The notes under the pieces: generated by a model
What the model was told of the DNA's origin: nothing
Database searches by the model: none
What the model saw: only the letters and a program-made list of their open reading frames with translations
Source: Rhodococcus sp. ABRD24
GTDB taxonomy: Bacteria; Actinomycetota; Actinomycetes; Mycobacteriales; Mycobacteriaceae
DNA length: 64,000 nucleotides
NCBI RefSeq assembly: GCF_004328705.1
Contig: NZ_CP035319.1
Span: 558,001 to 622,000, forward strand
Direction: 5' to 3'
Program-made: the position numbers and the translations under genes
Shown: positions 8,826 to 18,471 of the stretch, in pieces
How positions within the stretch are numbered: the stretch's first letter is position 1
Layout of the letters: every line of letters starts with the position of its first letter

Positions 8826-10211
8826 TCAGGCCCGCGCAGGCTCGCGCGTCTCGTCGGCAAAGGGATCTCCGTGCCGTGGTGCGCTGTACAGGTCCTCGTT
8901 CAGGATGCCCTCACGCTTGGCCACGATGGTGGGCACGAGCGCCTGCCCTGTCACATTGAGCGCAGTGCGCCCCATGTCGACAATCGGCTCGACAGCCAGC
9001 AGCAGGCCCACTCCCGCGAGTGGAAGTCCTAGCGTGGACAGCGTCAGCGTGAGCATCACGGTCGCGCCGGTCGTACCCGCGGTGGCGGCCGAACCGATCA
9101 CCGAGACCACGACGATGAGCAGGTAGTCGGTCAGGCTGAGGTCGATACCGTAGAACTGAGCGACGAAGATCGCAGCGATCGCCGGGTAGACCGCGGCGCA
9201 GCCGTCCATCTTGGTGGTCGCGCCCAGTGGCACCGCGAACGACGCGTACTCCCGTGGCACACCGAGGTTGCGTTCGGTGACGCGCTCGGTGAGCGGCAAG
9301 GTTCCAATCGACGAGCGCGAAACGAATCCGAGCTGGGTGGCCGGCCACACACCAGTGAAAAAGCTCTTCACCGAAAGCCCGTGCACGCGAATCAGAATCG
9401 GGTAGACGACGAAGAACACGATCGCCAGTCCGATGTACACGGCGAGGGTGAACACACCCAGCTGACCGATCGCGTCCCAGCCGTAGGTGGCGACCGCCTT
9501 CGCGATCAGCGCGGCGGTACCGATCGGGGCCAGACGAATGATCCACCACAGCACCTTCTGCACGATCGCGAGCAGAGCGGCGTTGAAGTTCAGGAACGGC
9601 TCGGCCTTCTCCCCCACCTTGAGCGCGGCGATGCCGATCGCGATCGCGACGACGAGCAACTGCAGCACGTTGAAGCTCAGCGACGTCGTGGCGGAGAGAC
9701 TTCCGCCGGCCTCACCGGAGATCGTCGTCCTCGCGCCGAGGCCGAGGAAGTTCTGCGGCACCAGTCCGGTGAGAAACGCCCACCACGAGCCGGACGACTT
9801 CGGCGCGGACGCCGTATCCGCGTCGACGGTGGTGTTGGCGCCGGGCTGGGTGATCAGGCCGACGACGATGCCGATCACCACCGAGATCAGCGCGGTGATC
9901 GCGAACCACAGCAACGTCTGGACCGCCAGTCGGGCGGCGTTGGCCACATTGCGCAGGTTCGCGATCGAGCTGACGATGGCGGTGAAGATCAGCGGAATCA
10001 CCGCGACGGTCAGCAGCGCGACGTAGCTGGAACCGATGGTCCTGACCGTGCCGACAAGCCAATTGTCGTTGCCGTCGGCGGCGTCCGGAATGGACCGGGC
10101 AATCAGTCCGAGAACGACACCGATGATCAAACCCGCAACGATCTGCGGGCCGAAGGAGGTTGCCCACTTGGGCAGTGCGCGCCGGGGCGCGTCGAGGGTG
10201 GGGGCCGACAT
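8826..10211 (-). CDS. Dicarboxylate/amino acid:cation symporter (DAACS family, DctA/GltP-like)
   Basis: A 461-residue membrane protein from the ATG at 10211, preceded by GAAAGG. It has about eight hydrophobic segments, the serine-rich re-entrant loop (FVSRSSIGTLPLT), the substrate/cation motif VPLGATTKMDGCA and GTTGATVMLTLTLSTLGLP in the second hairpin. These are hallmarks of sodium- or proton-coupled uptake of C4-dicarboxylates or acidic amino acids. Substrate cannot be read from the sequence. A 13-residue longer start at 10250 lacks a ribosome site. The stop is seven bases beyond the convergent DUF1697 stop. Confidence 0.92.
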   Translation of the reverse strand: MSAPTLDAPRRALPKWATSFGPQIVAGLIIGVVLGLIARSIPDAADGNDNWLVGTVRTIGSSYVALLTVAVIPLIFTAIVSSIANLRNVANAARLAVQTLLWFAITALISVVIGIVVGLITQPGANTTVDADTASAPKSSGSWWAFLTGLVPQNFLGLGARTTISGEAGGSLSATTSLSFNVLQLLVVAIAIGIAALKVGEKAEPFLNFNAALLAIVQKVLWWIIRLAPIGTAALIAKAVATYGWDAIGQLGVFTLAVYIGLAIVFFVVYPILIRVHGLSVKSFFTGVWPATQLGFVSRSSIGTLPLTERVTERNLGVPREYASFAVPLGATTKMDGCAAVYPAIAAIFVAQFYGIDLSLTDYLLIVVVSVIGSAATAGTTGATVMLTLTLSTLGLPLAGVGLLLAVEPIVDMGRTALNVTGQALVPTIVAKREGILNEDLYSAPRHGDPFADETREPARA

Positions 10212-10531
10212 GAGGGCCTTTCGGGTGGAAATGTGGAAACGGCGGCGCACGACACTGCGCGCGCGACCGGAACAGGACGCGCGGAGGACTCGAGAAAGCC
10301 CGCCCGGGACTCGAAGGGTCTACCGGGATATCAGGCGTGACAGACCGCGCTCGCCTGCAGACAGTTGTCGACGTATCGGCGACAGGTCAGCAAGGCGTTC
10401 ACAACGAAAGAGAATACGCACACCCATCGCATCCGGATCCATCCGGGCGGGGTCGTGTGGATTCCGGCAGGAGCGGGTACTCGGTAGGACACACGCCGCC
10501 CACCCCACCGCTGCCCATCGAGGAGCGACCG
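10212..10531. other. Divergent intergenic region
   Basis: These 320 bp separate the symporter gene (minus) from the DUF4383 gene (plus). No RNA gene, remnant or clear palindrome was recognised; it should hold both promoters. Confidence 0.5.
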
Positions 10532-10987
10532 ATGACGGACTCCGAGGGCCTCGCCCGCACCACGACCCAACTCACCACGACGGTCGTCGCCGTGGGCTTC
10601 CTGCTGATCGGAATTCTCGGATTCGTCCCGGGCGTCACGGCCAACCTCGACGACATCACCTGGGCCGGACCCGGAACGGAGGCCCGGATCCTCGGTGTGA
10701 CGGAGGTGTCCGTCCTCCACAACATCGCGCACATCGTGGCCGGAGCAGTCGGACTCGCAATGTCCAGGACCCTCGCGGCCGCCGAGATGTTCCTCATCAG
10801 CGCAGGCCTGCTGAGTGTGCTGCACGGCGTATACGGCCTGGTGATCGATGCCGAGACGGCGTCGAACTTCATGCCGATCGACGAGGTCGGGAACTGGCTG
10901 CACCTCGTCGTCGGCGTCGGGCTGGTGTTTCTCGGCGTCGCACTCCCCAGGTACGACGACGGCCCTACAGATGCGACGTATCGTTGA
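10532..10987 (+). CDS. DUF4383 membrane protein
   Basis: A 151-residue protein with four predicted membrane segments: TTVVAVGFLLIGILGFVPG, a second around VSVLHNIAHIVAGAVGLAM, a third around AAAEMFLISAGLLSVLHGVYG and a fourth near LHLVVGVGLVFLGVALP. The pattern GFLLIGILGFVPG followed by LHNIAH marks the actinobacterial DUF4383 family, of unknown function. GAGGAG lies seven bases before the ATG. The 3' end overlaps the convergent RNase H gene by 23 bp. Confidence 0.82.
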   Translation: MTDSEGLARTTTQLTTTVVAVGFLLIGILGFVPGVTANLDDITWAGPGTEARILGVTEVSVLHNIAHIVAGAVGLAMSRTLAAAEMFLISAGLLSVLHGVYGLVIDAETASNFMPIDEVGNWLHLVVGVGLVFLGVALPRYDDGPTDATYR

Positions 10988-12089
10988 CCAGCCGCACCGA
11001 GGAGCCGCCGTCCGGGTAGAACTCGGCGATGCTCAGCGATGCGAGGTCCAGGTGCAGCCGGTAGAGCAGTGACGGTCCCGCATCGAGCGCCAGTTGCAGC
11101 AGCGTCTTGATCGGCGTGACGTGGGTGACGACGAGTATGTTCGATCCCGCGTACGACGTGGTCAGCTCGTCCCGGACGCGTTCGATTCGAGTGCGGACCT
11201 CATCGAAGCTCTCCCCTTCCGGGGGGCGTGCCGAGGTGTCCGACAGCCACCGTCCGTGCAGCTCTGGATCCCGCTGGGCGGCCTCGCCGAAGGTCAGTCC
11301 CTCCCACTTGCCGAAGTCCGTCTCGATGAGTCCCTCGTGGATGGTGACCGGCAGCCCCAGCGCTCGGGCCGCGACGTCCGCGGTCTCCAGCGCGCGGCCG
11401 AGCGGCGACGACACCACGGCGGCGACGGCGCCCTTCTCGGCAATCCGCTCGGCCGCAGCCCGTGCTTGCGCGCGGCCATGCTCCGTCAGCGGTGGGTTCC
11501 CACGACCGGAGTAGCGCCGCTCGACGGACAGTTCGGTCTGCCCGTGCCGCAACAACAGCATCCGGGAGGGGGCGCCAAGGGCGCCGGTCCACCCCGGCGC
11601 CTCGGCAGTGGCCCGTGCCGATGCCTCCGCTGCACCCGCGTCTATACCCGCGTCGGCGACAAAGCCAGAGGTGATCGGATCCTCGCCGTCCATCGCCTCG
11701 TTGGCCAGCCGGTCGGCGTGCGAGTTCTCTGCCCGTGGAATCCAGGAGTAGGTGACCCGCGCGAATGTTCCGGCCAGCTCCCGCGCCTGCCGTGCGAGCG
11801 GAATCATGTCGGGATGCTTGACCTTCCACCGTCCCGACATCTGCTCGACGATCAGCTTGGAGTCCATCCGGACATCCACCTCGCGGGCTCCGAGATCACG
11901 GGCCGCGGTCAGCCCGGCGATCAGACCTCGGTACTCGGCGACGTTGTTGGTAGTGACACCGAGGAACTCACGTCGCTCGGCGAGCACGCTGCGCCCGGCG
12001 GCGTCGAACACCACCGCGCCGTACCCAGCCGGGCCCGGGTTGCCCCTCGATCCGCCGTCAGTCTCGACGACGACCCGGTCGGAACTCAC
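10965..12089 (-). CDS. Bifunctional RNase HI / histidine-phosphatase protein
   Basis: The 374-residue protein is a fusion. Residues 1-135 are RNase HI with catalytic residues Asp11 (ETDGGSRGNPGPAGYG), Glu52 (NNVAEYRGL), Asp76 (RMDSKLIVEQ) and Asp126 (ENSHADRLAN). Residues 175-374 are a phosphoglycerate-mutase-like acid phosphatase with LLLRHGQTELS (phospho-acceptor His182). The syntenic mycobacterial protein Rv2228c acts on RNA/DNA hybrids and has been linked to the alpha-ribazole phosphatase (CobC-type) step, which would fit the nearby cob genes. I chose GTG 12089 because it overlaps the upstream stop as GTGA and has AAGGAG upstream. Confidence 0.93.
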   Translation of the reverse strand: MSSDRVVVETDGGSRGNPGPAGYGAVVFDAAGRSVLAERREFLGVTTNNVAEYRGLIAGLTAARDLGAREVDVRMDSKLIVEQMSGRWKVKHPDMIPLARQARELAGTFARVTYSWIPRAENSHADRLANEAMDGEDPITSGFVADAGIDAGAAEASARATAEAPGWTGALGAPSRMLLLRHGQTELSVERRYSGRGNPPLTEHGRAQARAAAERIAEKGAVAAVVSSPLGRALETADVAARALGLPVTIHEGLIETDFGKWEGLTFGEAAQRDPELHGRWLSDTSARPPEGESFDEVRTRIERVRDELTTSYAGSNILVVTHVTPIKTLLQLALDAGPSLLYRLHLDLASLSIAEFYPDGGSSVRLVNDTSHL

Positions 12090-12823
12090 AGACCGGACTC
12101 CTTGGTACGCACCATGATTGCGCCACACTCGGGACAGCGGACGACAACCTCGGCCGCGGTGGCGGCGATCCGGGCGATCTCGCCACGGTCGATTTCGATT
12201 CGGCAGGCACCGCATCGTCGGGACTGCAACAGCGCCGCACCGACACCGCGCTGTTCGCGCTGCTTCTCGTAGATCGCGAGCAGCTCGTCCGGGAGCTGCT
12301 CCACGAGCGCGGACCGATCGACGTCACAACGCTGCTGCGCGGTCGCGAGGTCGGCGACGGCGTCGTCGCGGCGGCGCTCGGCGTCGATCAACTCGTCTTC
12401 GATCTGGGTCAGCTGCGCACCGGCGTGGTCATGGTCGGCCTGTGAGGCCTCGCGGCGCTCCATCACCTCGAGCAACTCGTCCTCGAGTACGCTCTGGCGG
12501 CGTTCGAGGCTGCTCAGCTCGTGCTGCAACTCGGAGAGCTGCTTGGCCCCCACCGTGCCGCCCTCGAGCAGCTTCCGGTCGCGGGCCTCACGCTGGCGGA
12601 CGGCGTCCACCTCGCCCTCGAGCTTCTTGATGTCTCGGTCCAGGTCGTCGAGGACGATTTCGACGGAGACGGCCGCATCTTTGCGGGCGAGACGCTCAGC
12701 CTCGAGCCGCTCCACCTCCCGCTGTTCCGGCAGTGTCGAGCGACGGTGCGCTAGCCGGGCCAGCTCGGTGTCCACGCCGGCGAGCTGGAGAAGCTTGGAC
12801 TGCACTGAGGGATCGACATTCAC
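12086..12823 (-). CDS. Coiled-coil protein with C-terminal C4 zinc ribbon
   Basis: A 245-residue protein: residues about 10-180 form an unbroken, charged coiled coil (KKLEGEVDAVRQREARDRKLL, ELQHELSSLERRQSVLEDEL) and the C-terminus has a zinc ribbon with CGAC and CPEC pairs. This matches Rv2229c and the family of zinc-ribbon coiled-coil proteins next to NIF3-like genes. The start is GTG 12823 with GGAG about nine bases upstream. Translation of the RNase H gene is coupled (GTGA). It may act as a nucleic-acid binding or assembly factor; no direct function is known. Confidence 0.85.
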   Translation of the reverse strand: MNVDPSVQSKLLQLAGVDTELARLAHRRSTLPEQREVERLEAERLARKDAAVSVEIVLDDLDRDIKKLEGEVDAVRQREARDRKLLEGGTVGAKQLSELQHELSSLERRQSVLEDELLEVMERREASQADHDHAGAQLTQIEDELIDAERRRDDAVADLATAQQRCDVDRSALVEQLPDELLAIYEKQREQRGVGAALLQSRRCGACRIEIDRGEIARIAATAAEVVVRCPECGAIMVRTKESGL

Positions 12824-12971
12824 GCGTGGGAGCTCCTGCTGTGTTCTTGTATGCGGCGTACTTCGAGTTCATGCTCGGCCGGGCCGAGATCAGGTGTCAA
12901 CCGTACCTCCGAGAACACCGTGCGCCGACCACATCGGTCCCCCACTTCAGTGACAGGCGACGCGACCCGCA

Positions 12972-14117
12972 TCAGTGACAGGCGACGGTCCACGGATCCG
13001 TCCGCAGCTCGGTCACCCGCACGTCCCAGCCGTCCACATCGGAGAACCGCGCGTCGAGCACGTCCTTGGCCTGCGCGCACCACGGCTGCTCGCTGGCCCA
13101 GTGCGCGACATCGACCAGCGCCGGACCGCCCGTGCGCAGATGCTCGTCCGCAGGATGGTGACGCAGGTCCGCGGTCACGTAGGCATCGGCGCCGAGCGAG
13201 GACACGGTGTCCAGCAGTGAATCGCCCGATCCTCCGCACACCGCGACGGTGCGGATCTCCCGGTCCGGGTCACCGGCCGCTCGCACGCCCCACTCGGTGC
13301 GGGGCAGCACCGACGCAACCCGTGCAGTGAACTCACGCAGCGTTTGTGGCTGCGGCAGCTCGCCGATACGACCCAATCCCCGGCGTCCCGGGAAGTCCGC
13401 GGTCTCGAAGACGTCGAATGCCGGCTCCTCGTACGGGTGTGCCACCCGCAGCGCCGACAGCACTGCGGCGCGAGCCCTACGCGGTGCGATCATCTCGACG
13501 CGGTCCTCGGCAACCGACTCGACCTCGCCGACGGTGCCCAGGGTCGGATTCGCGCCGGGCACTGGCCGGAACTGGCCGTCCCCGGTCACCGTCCAACTGC
13601 ACTCGCGGTAGTCGCCGAGCTCGCCTGCCCCTGCCGCGAACAGCGCGTCACGCACCCGCGCGGTGTCGGTGGTCGGCACCATCACGACCCACTTGTCGGT
13701 CACCATGTCGGGGATGGGAATCAGCGGACGTGTGCCCAGAAGGCCCAGCGCACCCGCAAGCGCGTCGGAGACACCCGGATCGGCGCGGTCGGCATTGGTG
13801 TGCGCGCTGTACAGCGCGCAGCCGCCACGGATCAGCCGGTGCAGCAATGCGCCCTTGGGGGTGTGGGCGCCGACGGTGTCGACGCCGCGCAGCAACAGCG
13901 GATGGTGTACCAGCAGCAACTGCGCGCCCGACGCCAGCGCATCGTCGACGACCGCGGCCGTTGCGTCCACCGCGACGACCACCTTGCGTACCTCGTCGGC
14001 CGGGTCGCCGGCGACGAGTCCGACCGAGTCCCACGACTCTGCGAGGGCCGGCGGATAGGCGGTCTCGAGGGCCGAGATCACGTCGGCCAGGGTCGGCGTC
14101 GTCAGGATTCTCGTCAC
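12972..14117 (-). CDS. NIF3-like dinuclear metal centre protein
   Basis: A 381-residue member of the NIF3/YbgI/DUF34 family. Metal-site motifs are visible: HHPLLLRG (both histidines), the S-H-T segment in [11 protein letters not shown], and the C-terminal D/H pattern VCGGSGDS...[17 protein letters not shown]. Between the two halves, about residues 140-240, lies the CutA/PII-like insertion found in longer family members. The family binds two divalent metals and has been linked to GTP-cyclohydrolase-like or metal-insertase roles, none proven. Its ATG overlaps the cobC stop (ATGA). Confidence 0.9.
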   Translation of the reverse strand: MTRILTTPTLADVISALETAYPPALAESWDSVGLVAGDPADEVRKVVVAVDATAAVVDDALASGAQLLLVHHPLLLRGVDTVGAHTPKGALLHRLIRGGCALYSAHTNADRADPGVSDALAGALGLLGTRPLIPIPDMVTDKWVVMVPTTDTARVRDALFAAGAGELGDYRECSWTVTGDGQFRPVPGANPTLGTVGEVESVAEDRVEMIAPRRARAAVLSALRVAHPYEEPAFDVFETADFPGRRGLGRIGELPQPQTLREFTARVASVLPRTEWGVRAAGDPDREIRTVAVCGGSGDSLLDTVSSLGADAYVTADLRHHPADEHLRTGGPALVDVAHWASEQPWCAQAKDVLDARFSDVDGWDVRVTELRTDPWTVACH

Positions 14118-15181
14118 GGCATCTCCCTCATCAGGTCCTTCATGGCGGCGATCAGCTGTTCGGTGTGCGGGCGCGGGCGCACCGCGACACGCAGAAAGTC
14201 CGGACCCAGGCCCGGGAAGGTGTCGCAGCGTCGCACCGCGATCCCCCGCGCCCTCAGGTGAGTGCGCATCCGCTCACCGTCGGACAGTCGCAAGAGCAGG
14301 AACGGCGCGGAGGCGGGCAAGTGGACATCCACGCCCGCGTCGCACAGCAATCCAGCCATGACAGCCCGGTCGGCGGCGATCCGCTCGGCGATCACACCGG
14401 CCTCGGCGACCGCGTCCGGTTCACTGCACGCGGTGATCGCCTCGAGCTGCAGGCTGCCGACCGGCCAATGTGCGCGCCCGTGCTGCAACCGCGCCAGTAC
14501 GTCGGGGTGACCGAGCACGTAGCCGCACCGCAGCCCGGCCAGTGCCCACGTCTTCGTCAGGCTCCGCAGGACCAGGACATCCGGCAGAGAATGCGCGGCC
14601 ACCGACTGCGTCTCCCCCGGCACCGCATCCATGAACGCCTCGTCGACCACCAGGATCCGGCCCGGACGCCGCAGCGCGAGAACGTCCGACGCCGGATGCA
14701 GCACCGAGGTGGGATTGGTCGGATTGCCGAGCACCACGAGGTCCGCGGAGTCCGGCACCGACGCCGGATCCAGCCGGTACGGCTCATCGAGGATCACGTG
14801 CCTCACCGGGACACCCGCCTCGCGCAACGCCAGTTCCGGCTCCGTGAACGACGGGTGGATCAGCGCGGCCTCTCGGATGTCGAGACGCGGGAGCATCGCA
14901 AATCCCTCGGCACCACCGGCCAGCGGCAGCACCTCCTCGGGTGCGCGCCCGTGCCGGGCCGCAACCTGTTCGCGTGCCCGCACGTCCGCGGCGACGGCCG
15001 GATAGGTGCCGAGACGTTCGAGCACACCGGCAAGCCTGCGCCGCAACCACTCCGGCGGTCCGTCACCCTGTACGTTGACCGCGAAGTCGAGCAGTCCCGG
15101 ACCGGCCTCGGCGTCGCCGTGGTGCCGCAGACGAGCGAGGGTCTCCTCCGACGACCCTGCCGATCCCGAACCGAATTCCAT
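14114..15181 (-). CDS. cobC: CobC-type aminotransferase (threonine-phosphate decarboxylase-like)
   Basis: A 355-residue fold-type I PLP enzyme. Visible motifs include [14 protein letters not shown] near the N-terminus, [32 protein letters not shown] (PLP pyridine Asp), the Schiff-base lysine segment [17 protein letters not shown] and LRVAVRPR at the C-terminus. Family members supply the aminopropanol arm of cobalamin or act as histidinol-phosphate-like aminotransferases. Position and sequence equal Rv2231c (cobC). The gene leads an overlapping operon with the NIF3-like gene and is divergent from the HAD gene. Confidence 0.88.
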   Translation of the reverse strand: MEFGSGSAGSSEETLARLRHHGDAEAGPGLLDFAVNVQGDGPPEWLRRRLAGVLERLGTYPAVAADVRAREQVAARHGRAPEEVLPLAGGAEGFAMLPRLDIREAALIHPSFTEPELALREAGVPVRHVILDEPYRLDPASVPDSADLVVLGNPTNPTSVLHPASDVLALRRPGRILVVDEAFMDAVPGETQSVAAHSLPDVLVLRSLTKTWALAGLRCGYVLGHPDVLARLQHGRAHWPVGSLQLEAITACSEPDAVAEAGVIAERIAADRAVMAGLLCDAGVDVHLPASAPFLLLRLSDGERMRTHLRARGIAVRRCDTFPGLGPDFLRVAVRPRPHTEQLIAAMKDLMREMP

Positions 15182-15224
15182 AGCCGCCGAGCCTACGGCG
15201 CGTCAGATGGCGCACCTGCCCGGG

Positions 15225-15285
15225 CGTCTGTCCGCGGTGACAGCACCGTCTGTCCGCGGTGACAGCACAACGGCCGTGACAGCAC
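15225..15285. repeat. Tandem 22-bp repeats, each holding CTGTC-N6-GACAG
   Basis: Two perfect 22-bp units (15225-15246, 15247-15268) and a partial third (CCGTGACAGCAC at about 15274-15285) sit between cobC (minus) and the HAD gene (plus). Each full unit includes the interrupted palindrome CTGTC-N6-GACAG. The spacing of two helical turns and the divergent promoter position make this a candidate operator. Confidence 0.6.
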
Positions 15286-15294
15286 AATGGTGCC

Positions 15295-15987
15295 GTGACA
15301 CTCTCCTCTCCCGGCCACACATCGGCCCCCGTCGCGCCGGTCATGCTGTTCGACCTCGACGGCACCCTCACCGACTCCGCACCCGGCATTCACAACGGTT
15401 TCCGACACGCCCTCGCTGCGGTCCGCGGCCCCGAACCCACCCCGGAGATGCTGGCGACGGTGATCGGCCCGCCGCTGATGGATTCGATGCGCGGGATGGG
15501 ACTCGGCGACGAGGCTACCGCGGCCGCGCTGACGGCCTACTTCGAGCGCTACGACGCGATCGGCTGGTCCGAGAACGCGGTCTACGAGGGCATCGAGTCG
15601 ATGCTCACTTCCGCCCGTGGCACCGGAGCACGGCTGGCGGTGGCGACCTCGAAGACCGAGAAGTTCGCGGTCCGGATCCTCGAGCACTTCGGCCTCGCCG
15701 GGTACTTCGAGGTGATCGGCGGCGCGAGCAGCGACGGCCGTCGACGGGCGAAGGCCGACGTCATCGAGCATGTCCTCGGCGGGTTGGGCCTGCCCGCCGC
15801 GCCGGGCGGGACGTCCGGCGTCGTCATGATCGGCGACCGGGAACACGACGTCCACGGGGCCGCGCACTGGGGAATCCCCACCGTGTTCGTCGAGTGGGGC
15901 TACGGCACCCCCGAGGAGGCGCGGGGCGCGCAGTGGTCGGCGCCCACCGTCTCGCATCTCGAGCAGATCCTGGTCGGGGGTGCGTGA
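15295..15987 (+). CDS. HAD-superfamily phosphatase, PtkA-like
   Basis: A 230-residue haloacid dehalogenase. Motif I is FDLDGTLTDS (Asp20, Asp22), motif II lies in AVATSKTEKFAV, and motif IV is MIGDREHDVHGA. It resembles phosphoglycolate phosphatase/PtkA. In M. tuberculosis the equivalent gene (Rv2232, ptkA) is a protein tyrosine kinase that phosphorylates the adjacent phosphatase PtpA. The GTG start at 15295 is the only one in frame before motif I that fits. ptpA begins two bases after this stop. Confidence 0.85.
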   Translation: MTLSSPGHTSAPVAPVMLFDLDGTLTDSAPGIHNGFRHALAAVRGPEPTPEMLATVIGPPLMDSMRGMGLGDEATAAALTAYFERYDAIGWSENAVYEGIESMLTSARGTGARLAVATSKTEKFAVRILEHFGLAGYFEVIGGASSDGRRRAKADVIEHVLGGLGLPAAPGGTSGVVMIGDREHDVHGAAHWGIPTVFVEWGYGTPEEARGAQWSAPTVSHLEQILVGGA

Positions 15988-15988
15988 G

Positions 15989-16450
15989 ATGACCATGATT
16001 CACGTCACGTTCGTGTGCACCGGCAACATCTGTCGCTCGCCGATGGCGGAGCGGATCTTCGCCGAACACGTGCGCCGCGCGGGATTGGACGGCCGGGTCC
16101 GGGTCAGCAGTGCGGGCACCCACGACTACCACGTCGGTGACGGTGCCGATCGGCGCACCGACGTGGTCCTCGAAGCAGCCGGCTACCCCACCGGGCATCG
16201 AGCTCAGCACGTCGGCGACGACCATCTGTCCGCCGACCTCGTCGTCGCGCTGGATCGCGGGCACGACCGGCTCCTGGCACACCGTGGTGTCCCGACCGAC
16301 CGGCGCCGGCTGCTGCGCAGCTTCGACCCCGACGCGGACGGCGACTCGGTCCCCGACCCCTATTACGGCGATATCGCCGACTTCGAACTGGTCCGGGACC
16401 AGATCGAGGCCGCCGTACCCGGGCTGTTGGACTGGGTGCGGCAGAACTGA
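15989..16450 (+). CDS. ptpA: Low-molecular-weight protein tyrosine phosphatase
   Basis: A 153-residue LMW-PTP. The P-loop VCTGNICRS has catalytic Cys10 and Arg16, and the general acid lies in DPYYGD near the C-terminus. The ATG at 15989 follows the HAD stop (TGAGATGA) with GGGGG upstream. In pathogenic relatives PtpA is secreted and blocks phagosome maturation. Whether it is secreted here cannot be judged, since no signal peptide is present, as in M. tuberculosis. It is co-transcribed with the HAD gene and SURF1. Confidence 0.93.
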   Translation: MTMIHVTFVCTGNICRSPMAERIFAEHVRRAGLDGRVRVSSAGTHDYHVGDGADRRTDVVLEAAGYPTGHRAQHVGDDHLSADLVVALDRGHDRLLAHRGVPTDRRRLLRSFDPDADGDSVPDPYYGDIADFELVRDQIEAAVPGLLDWVRQN

Positions 16451-16470
16451 CGGCTGCGCGAGCCAGTACC

Positions 16471-17427
16471 GTGGGAGACGTGCGAAGGCTCAAGTTTCTG
16501 CTGCGACCCGGCTGGCTGGCATTGGCAGCCGTGGTGGCCGGTTTCGCCTTCATGTGTTTCACCGTCCTGGCGCCGTGGCAGCTCGGCAAGAACACCAAGA
16601 CCGAGGAGCGCAACGGCCTGCTCGAGCAGTCCATCAATGCCGACGCGGTGTCGATCGACACACTGATCGGTGGTACCGGTCCGGCCGAGGACGACGAGTG
16701 GCGCAAGGTCCTCGCGACCGGCACCTACGTACCCGACAGCGATCTGCTGGTCAGGCTCCGGTCGGTACAGGAGGCCCCGGCATACGAGGTGCTCACGCCG
16801 ATGCGCCTCACCGGCGGCGAAACCCTGCTCGTCAATCGCGGTTTCGTGCGCCCGCTCGAGGGCACCCGGCCACCACCGATTCCGGCGCCCCCAGCCGGAG
16901 AGGTCACGGTGGAGGGCCGCATCCGGATGTCGGAGGTCACGGTTCCCGGCAAGGAGCCGATCAGCGAATCCGGAACCAGACAGGTCTACTTCATCGACTC
17001 GGGCCAGATCGGGCAGTTCATCGGCACCGACCTGATCAACGGCTACCTACAGCTCGACGACGCCCAGCCGGGCGGCCTCGGCACCATCCCGCTGCCGCAA
17101 CTCGACGCCGGGCCCTATCTGTCCTACGGGCTGCAGTGGCTGGCGTTCGGCATCATGGCACCGCTCGGCTTGGCGTATTTCGTCCGCGCAGAGCTGCGCG
17201 AGCGGCGCAAGGCGAAGCAGTCCGCATCCGAACTTCCCGCCCCGGAACCGGCCACCGCGACGATTGTCCCTGTAGCGCCGGAGCCGACGGTCACCACCGA
17301 CAGTCCCGTCGACGAGTTCGAGTTGCCGGCTCGCCGCCGCGGACTGCGCAAGAAGGATCCTGCTCCCGCGGCGCCGCTGACGGCGTCGGAGGCCAAGATG
17401 GCCGACCGGTACGGCAAGCAGCGCTGA
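16471..17427 (+). CDS. SURF1-family cytochrome oxidase assembly protein
   Basis: A 318-residue membrane protein with two transmembrane segments: residues about 12-35 (PGWLALAAVVAGFAFMCFTV) and about 225-245 (LQWLAFGIMAPLGLAYFV). The large extracytoplasmic loop contains LLVNRGFVRP, the SURF1 signature. The family assists haem a insertion into cytochrome c oxidase. A charged Pro/Ala-rich cytoplasmic tail of about 70 residues follows the second helix. The start may be GTG 16471 or GTG 16480; neither has a well-spaced ribosome site. Syntenic with Rv2235. Confidence 0.9.
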   Translation: MGDVRRLKFLLRPGWLALAAVVAGFAFMCFTVLAPWQLGKNTKTEERNGLLEQSINADAVSIDTLIGGTGPAEDDEWRKVLATGTYVPDSDLLVRLRSVQEAPAYEVLTPMRLTGGETLLVNRGFVRPLEGTRPPPIPAPPAGEVTVEGRIRMSEVTVPGKEPISESGTRQVYFIDSGQIGQFIGTDLINGYLQLDDAQPGGLGTIPLPQLDAGPYLSYGLQWLAFGIMAPLGLAYFVRAELRERRKAKQSASELPAPEPATATIVPVAPEPTVTTDSPVDEFELPARRRGLRKKDPAPAAPLTASEAKMADRYGKQR

Positions 17428-17429
17428 CC

Positions 17430-18470
17430 TCACGGAAGCAGCCCTCCGCACCAACGCGCGAAGCCGCCGACCCCTCGCGGGTATCGGCGGCGACGGCCGA
17501 CGGCCAGAGCCAGGACTGCCGCAGTGACGGCCGCGCCCGCCTGGACGATCGACGACAAACGGGCGGCGCGCTCGAGATCGGCGACGTCGGGAGCCGGTCC
17601 CGAGCCGAGCGTCGGGCGCATCTCGATGCCGTGCGCGTACTCGGTTCGCCCGCCGAGCTGAATGCCCAGAGCGCCGGCGGTGGATGCTTCCGCCACCCCC
17701 GCGTTGGGGCTCGGATGATTCGACGCATCGCGCCACCACGCCGATACGGCCCCGCTCGCGGACCCACCCGCGGTCGGTGCCGCCGCGACAGTGAGCACAC
17801 CGGTGAGACGGGCCGGGACGAAGTTCACCAGGTCGTCCCAGCGGGCGGCCGCCCACCCGAACCGGTTGTACTTGGCCGAGCGGTAGCCGATCATCGCGTC
17901 GAGCGTGTTCGATGCGCGATACGCGAGCAAACCGGGCACGCCCGCCACCGCACCCCAGAAGAGCGCGCCCACGGCCGCATCGGAGGTGTTCTCGGCGACC
18001 GATTCCAAGGTGGCGCGAGCGATGCCGTCCGCGTCGAGAACGCTCGGATCACGACCGCACAGCGACGGCAGCAGCGCGCGGGCAGCCGCCATGTCGTCGG
18101 CCTCCAGGTGCCGGGCCATGGTGCGTCCGGCACCCGCCAACGACGTGCCTCCCAGCACGGTCCACGTCGCCGCGGCGGTCACCGCGGCCTCCCCGGCCCA
18201 GCCGCAGCGCGCACCGAGGCGCTGAGCGATCGCTCCGCCCGCCGCTGTCGCGCCTACCAGGACCACGACGTGCGCCGCACCGGACAGTCGACTGTCGGCG
18301 TAGGTCCTCTGTTCCAATCTCATTGCAGCCAAACCGAATCCGGCCACCGGATGCCATCTCTTCGGGTCAGCGAACAGGCGGTCGGCGGCGTAGCCGAGCA
18401 GTAGACCGGCAGCACGCGCGGTGGGGCGCGAACGGCGGACGGGAACAACCCAACGGGATTTGCGAAGCAC
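17430..18470 (-). CDS. cobD: Adenosylcobinamide-phosphate synthase CobD/CbiB
   Basis: A polytopic membrane enzyme that attaches aminopropanol (phosphate) to adenosylcobyric acid. The 346 residues start at GTG 18470, with AGGA eight bases upstream. Signature motifs: GYAADRLFADPKRWHPVAGFG, ATLESVAENTSDAAVGALFW, AYRASNTLDAMIGYRS, and a late NAGVAEASTAGALGIQLGG. Longer frames extending to 18593 run into the PadR remnant and lack CobD-like sequence. The gene is convergent with SURF1 (two-base gap) and matches Rv2236c. With cobC nearby it argues for B12 synthesis in this organism. Confidence 0.92.
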   Translation of the reverse strand: MLRKSRWVVPVRRSRPTARAAGLLLGYAADRLFADPKRWHPVAGFGLAAMRLEQRTYADSRLSGAAHVVVLVGATAAGGAIAQRLGARCGWAGEAAVTAAATWTVLGGTSLAGAGRTMARHLEADDMAAARALLPSLCGRDPSVLDADGIARATLESVAENTSDAAVGALFWGAVAGVPGLLAYRASNTLDAMIGYRSAKYNRFGWAAARWDDLVNFVPARLTGVLTVAAAPTAGGSASGAVSAWWRDASNHPSPNAGVAEASTAGALGIQLGGRTEYAHGIEMRPTLGSGPAPDVADLERAARLSSIVQAGAAVTAAVLALAVGRRRRYPRGVGGFARWCGGLLP

Positions 18471-18471
18471 G

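Noticed and set aside
13346..15262. 638-codon plus-strand frame opposite the NIF3-like gene and cobC
   Set aside because: The opposite strand has clear family motifs with coupled starts; this frame is Arg/Pro-rich shadow sequence.
16110..18404. Long 764-codon plus-strand frame
   Set aside because: It overlaps ptpA, SURF1 and cobD in other frames and has no recognisable domain; a high-GC shadow.
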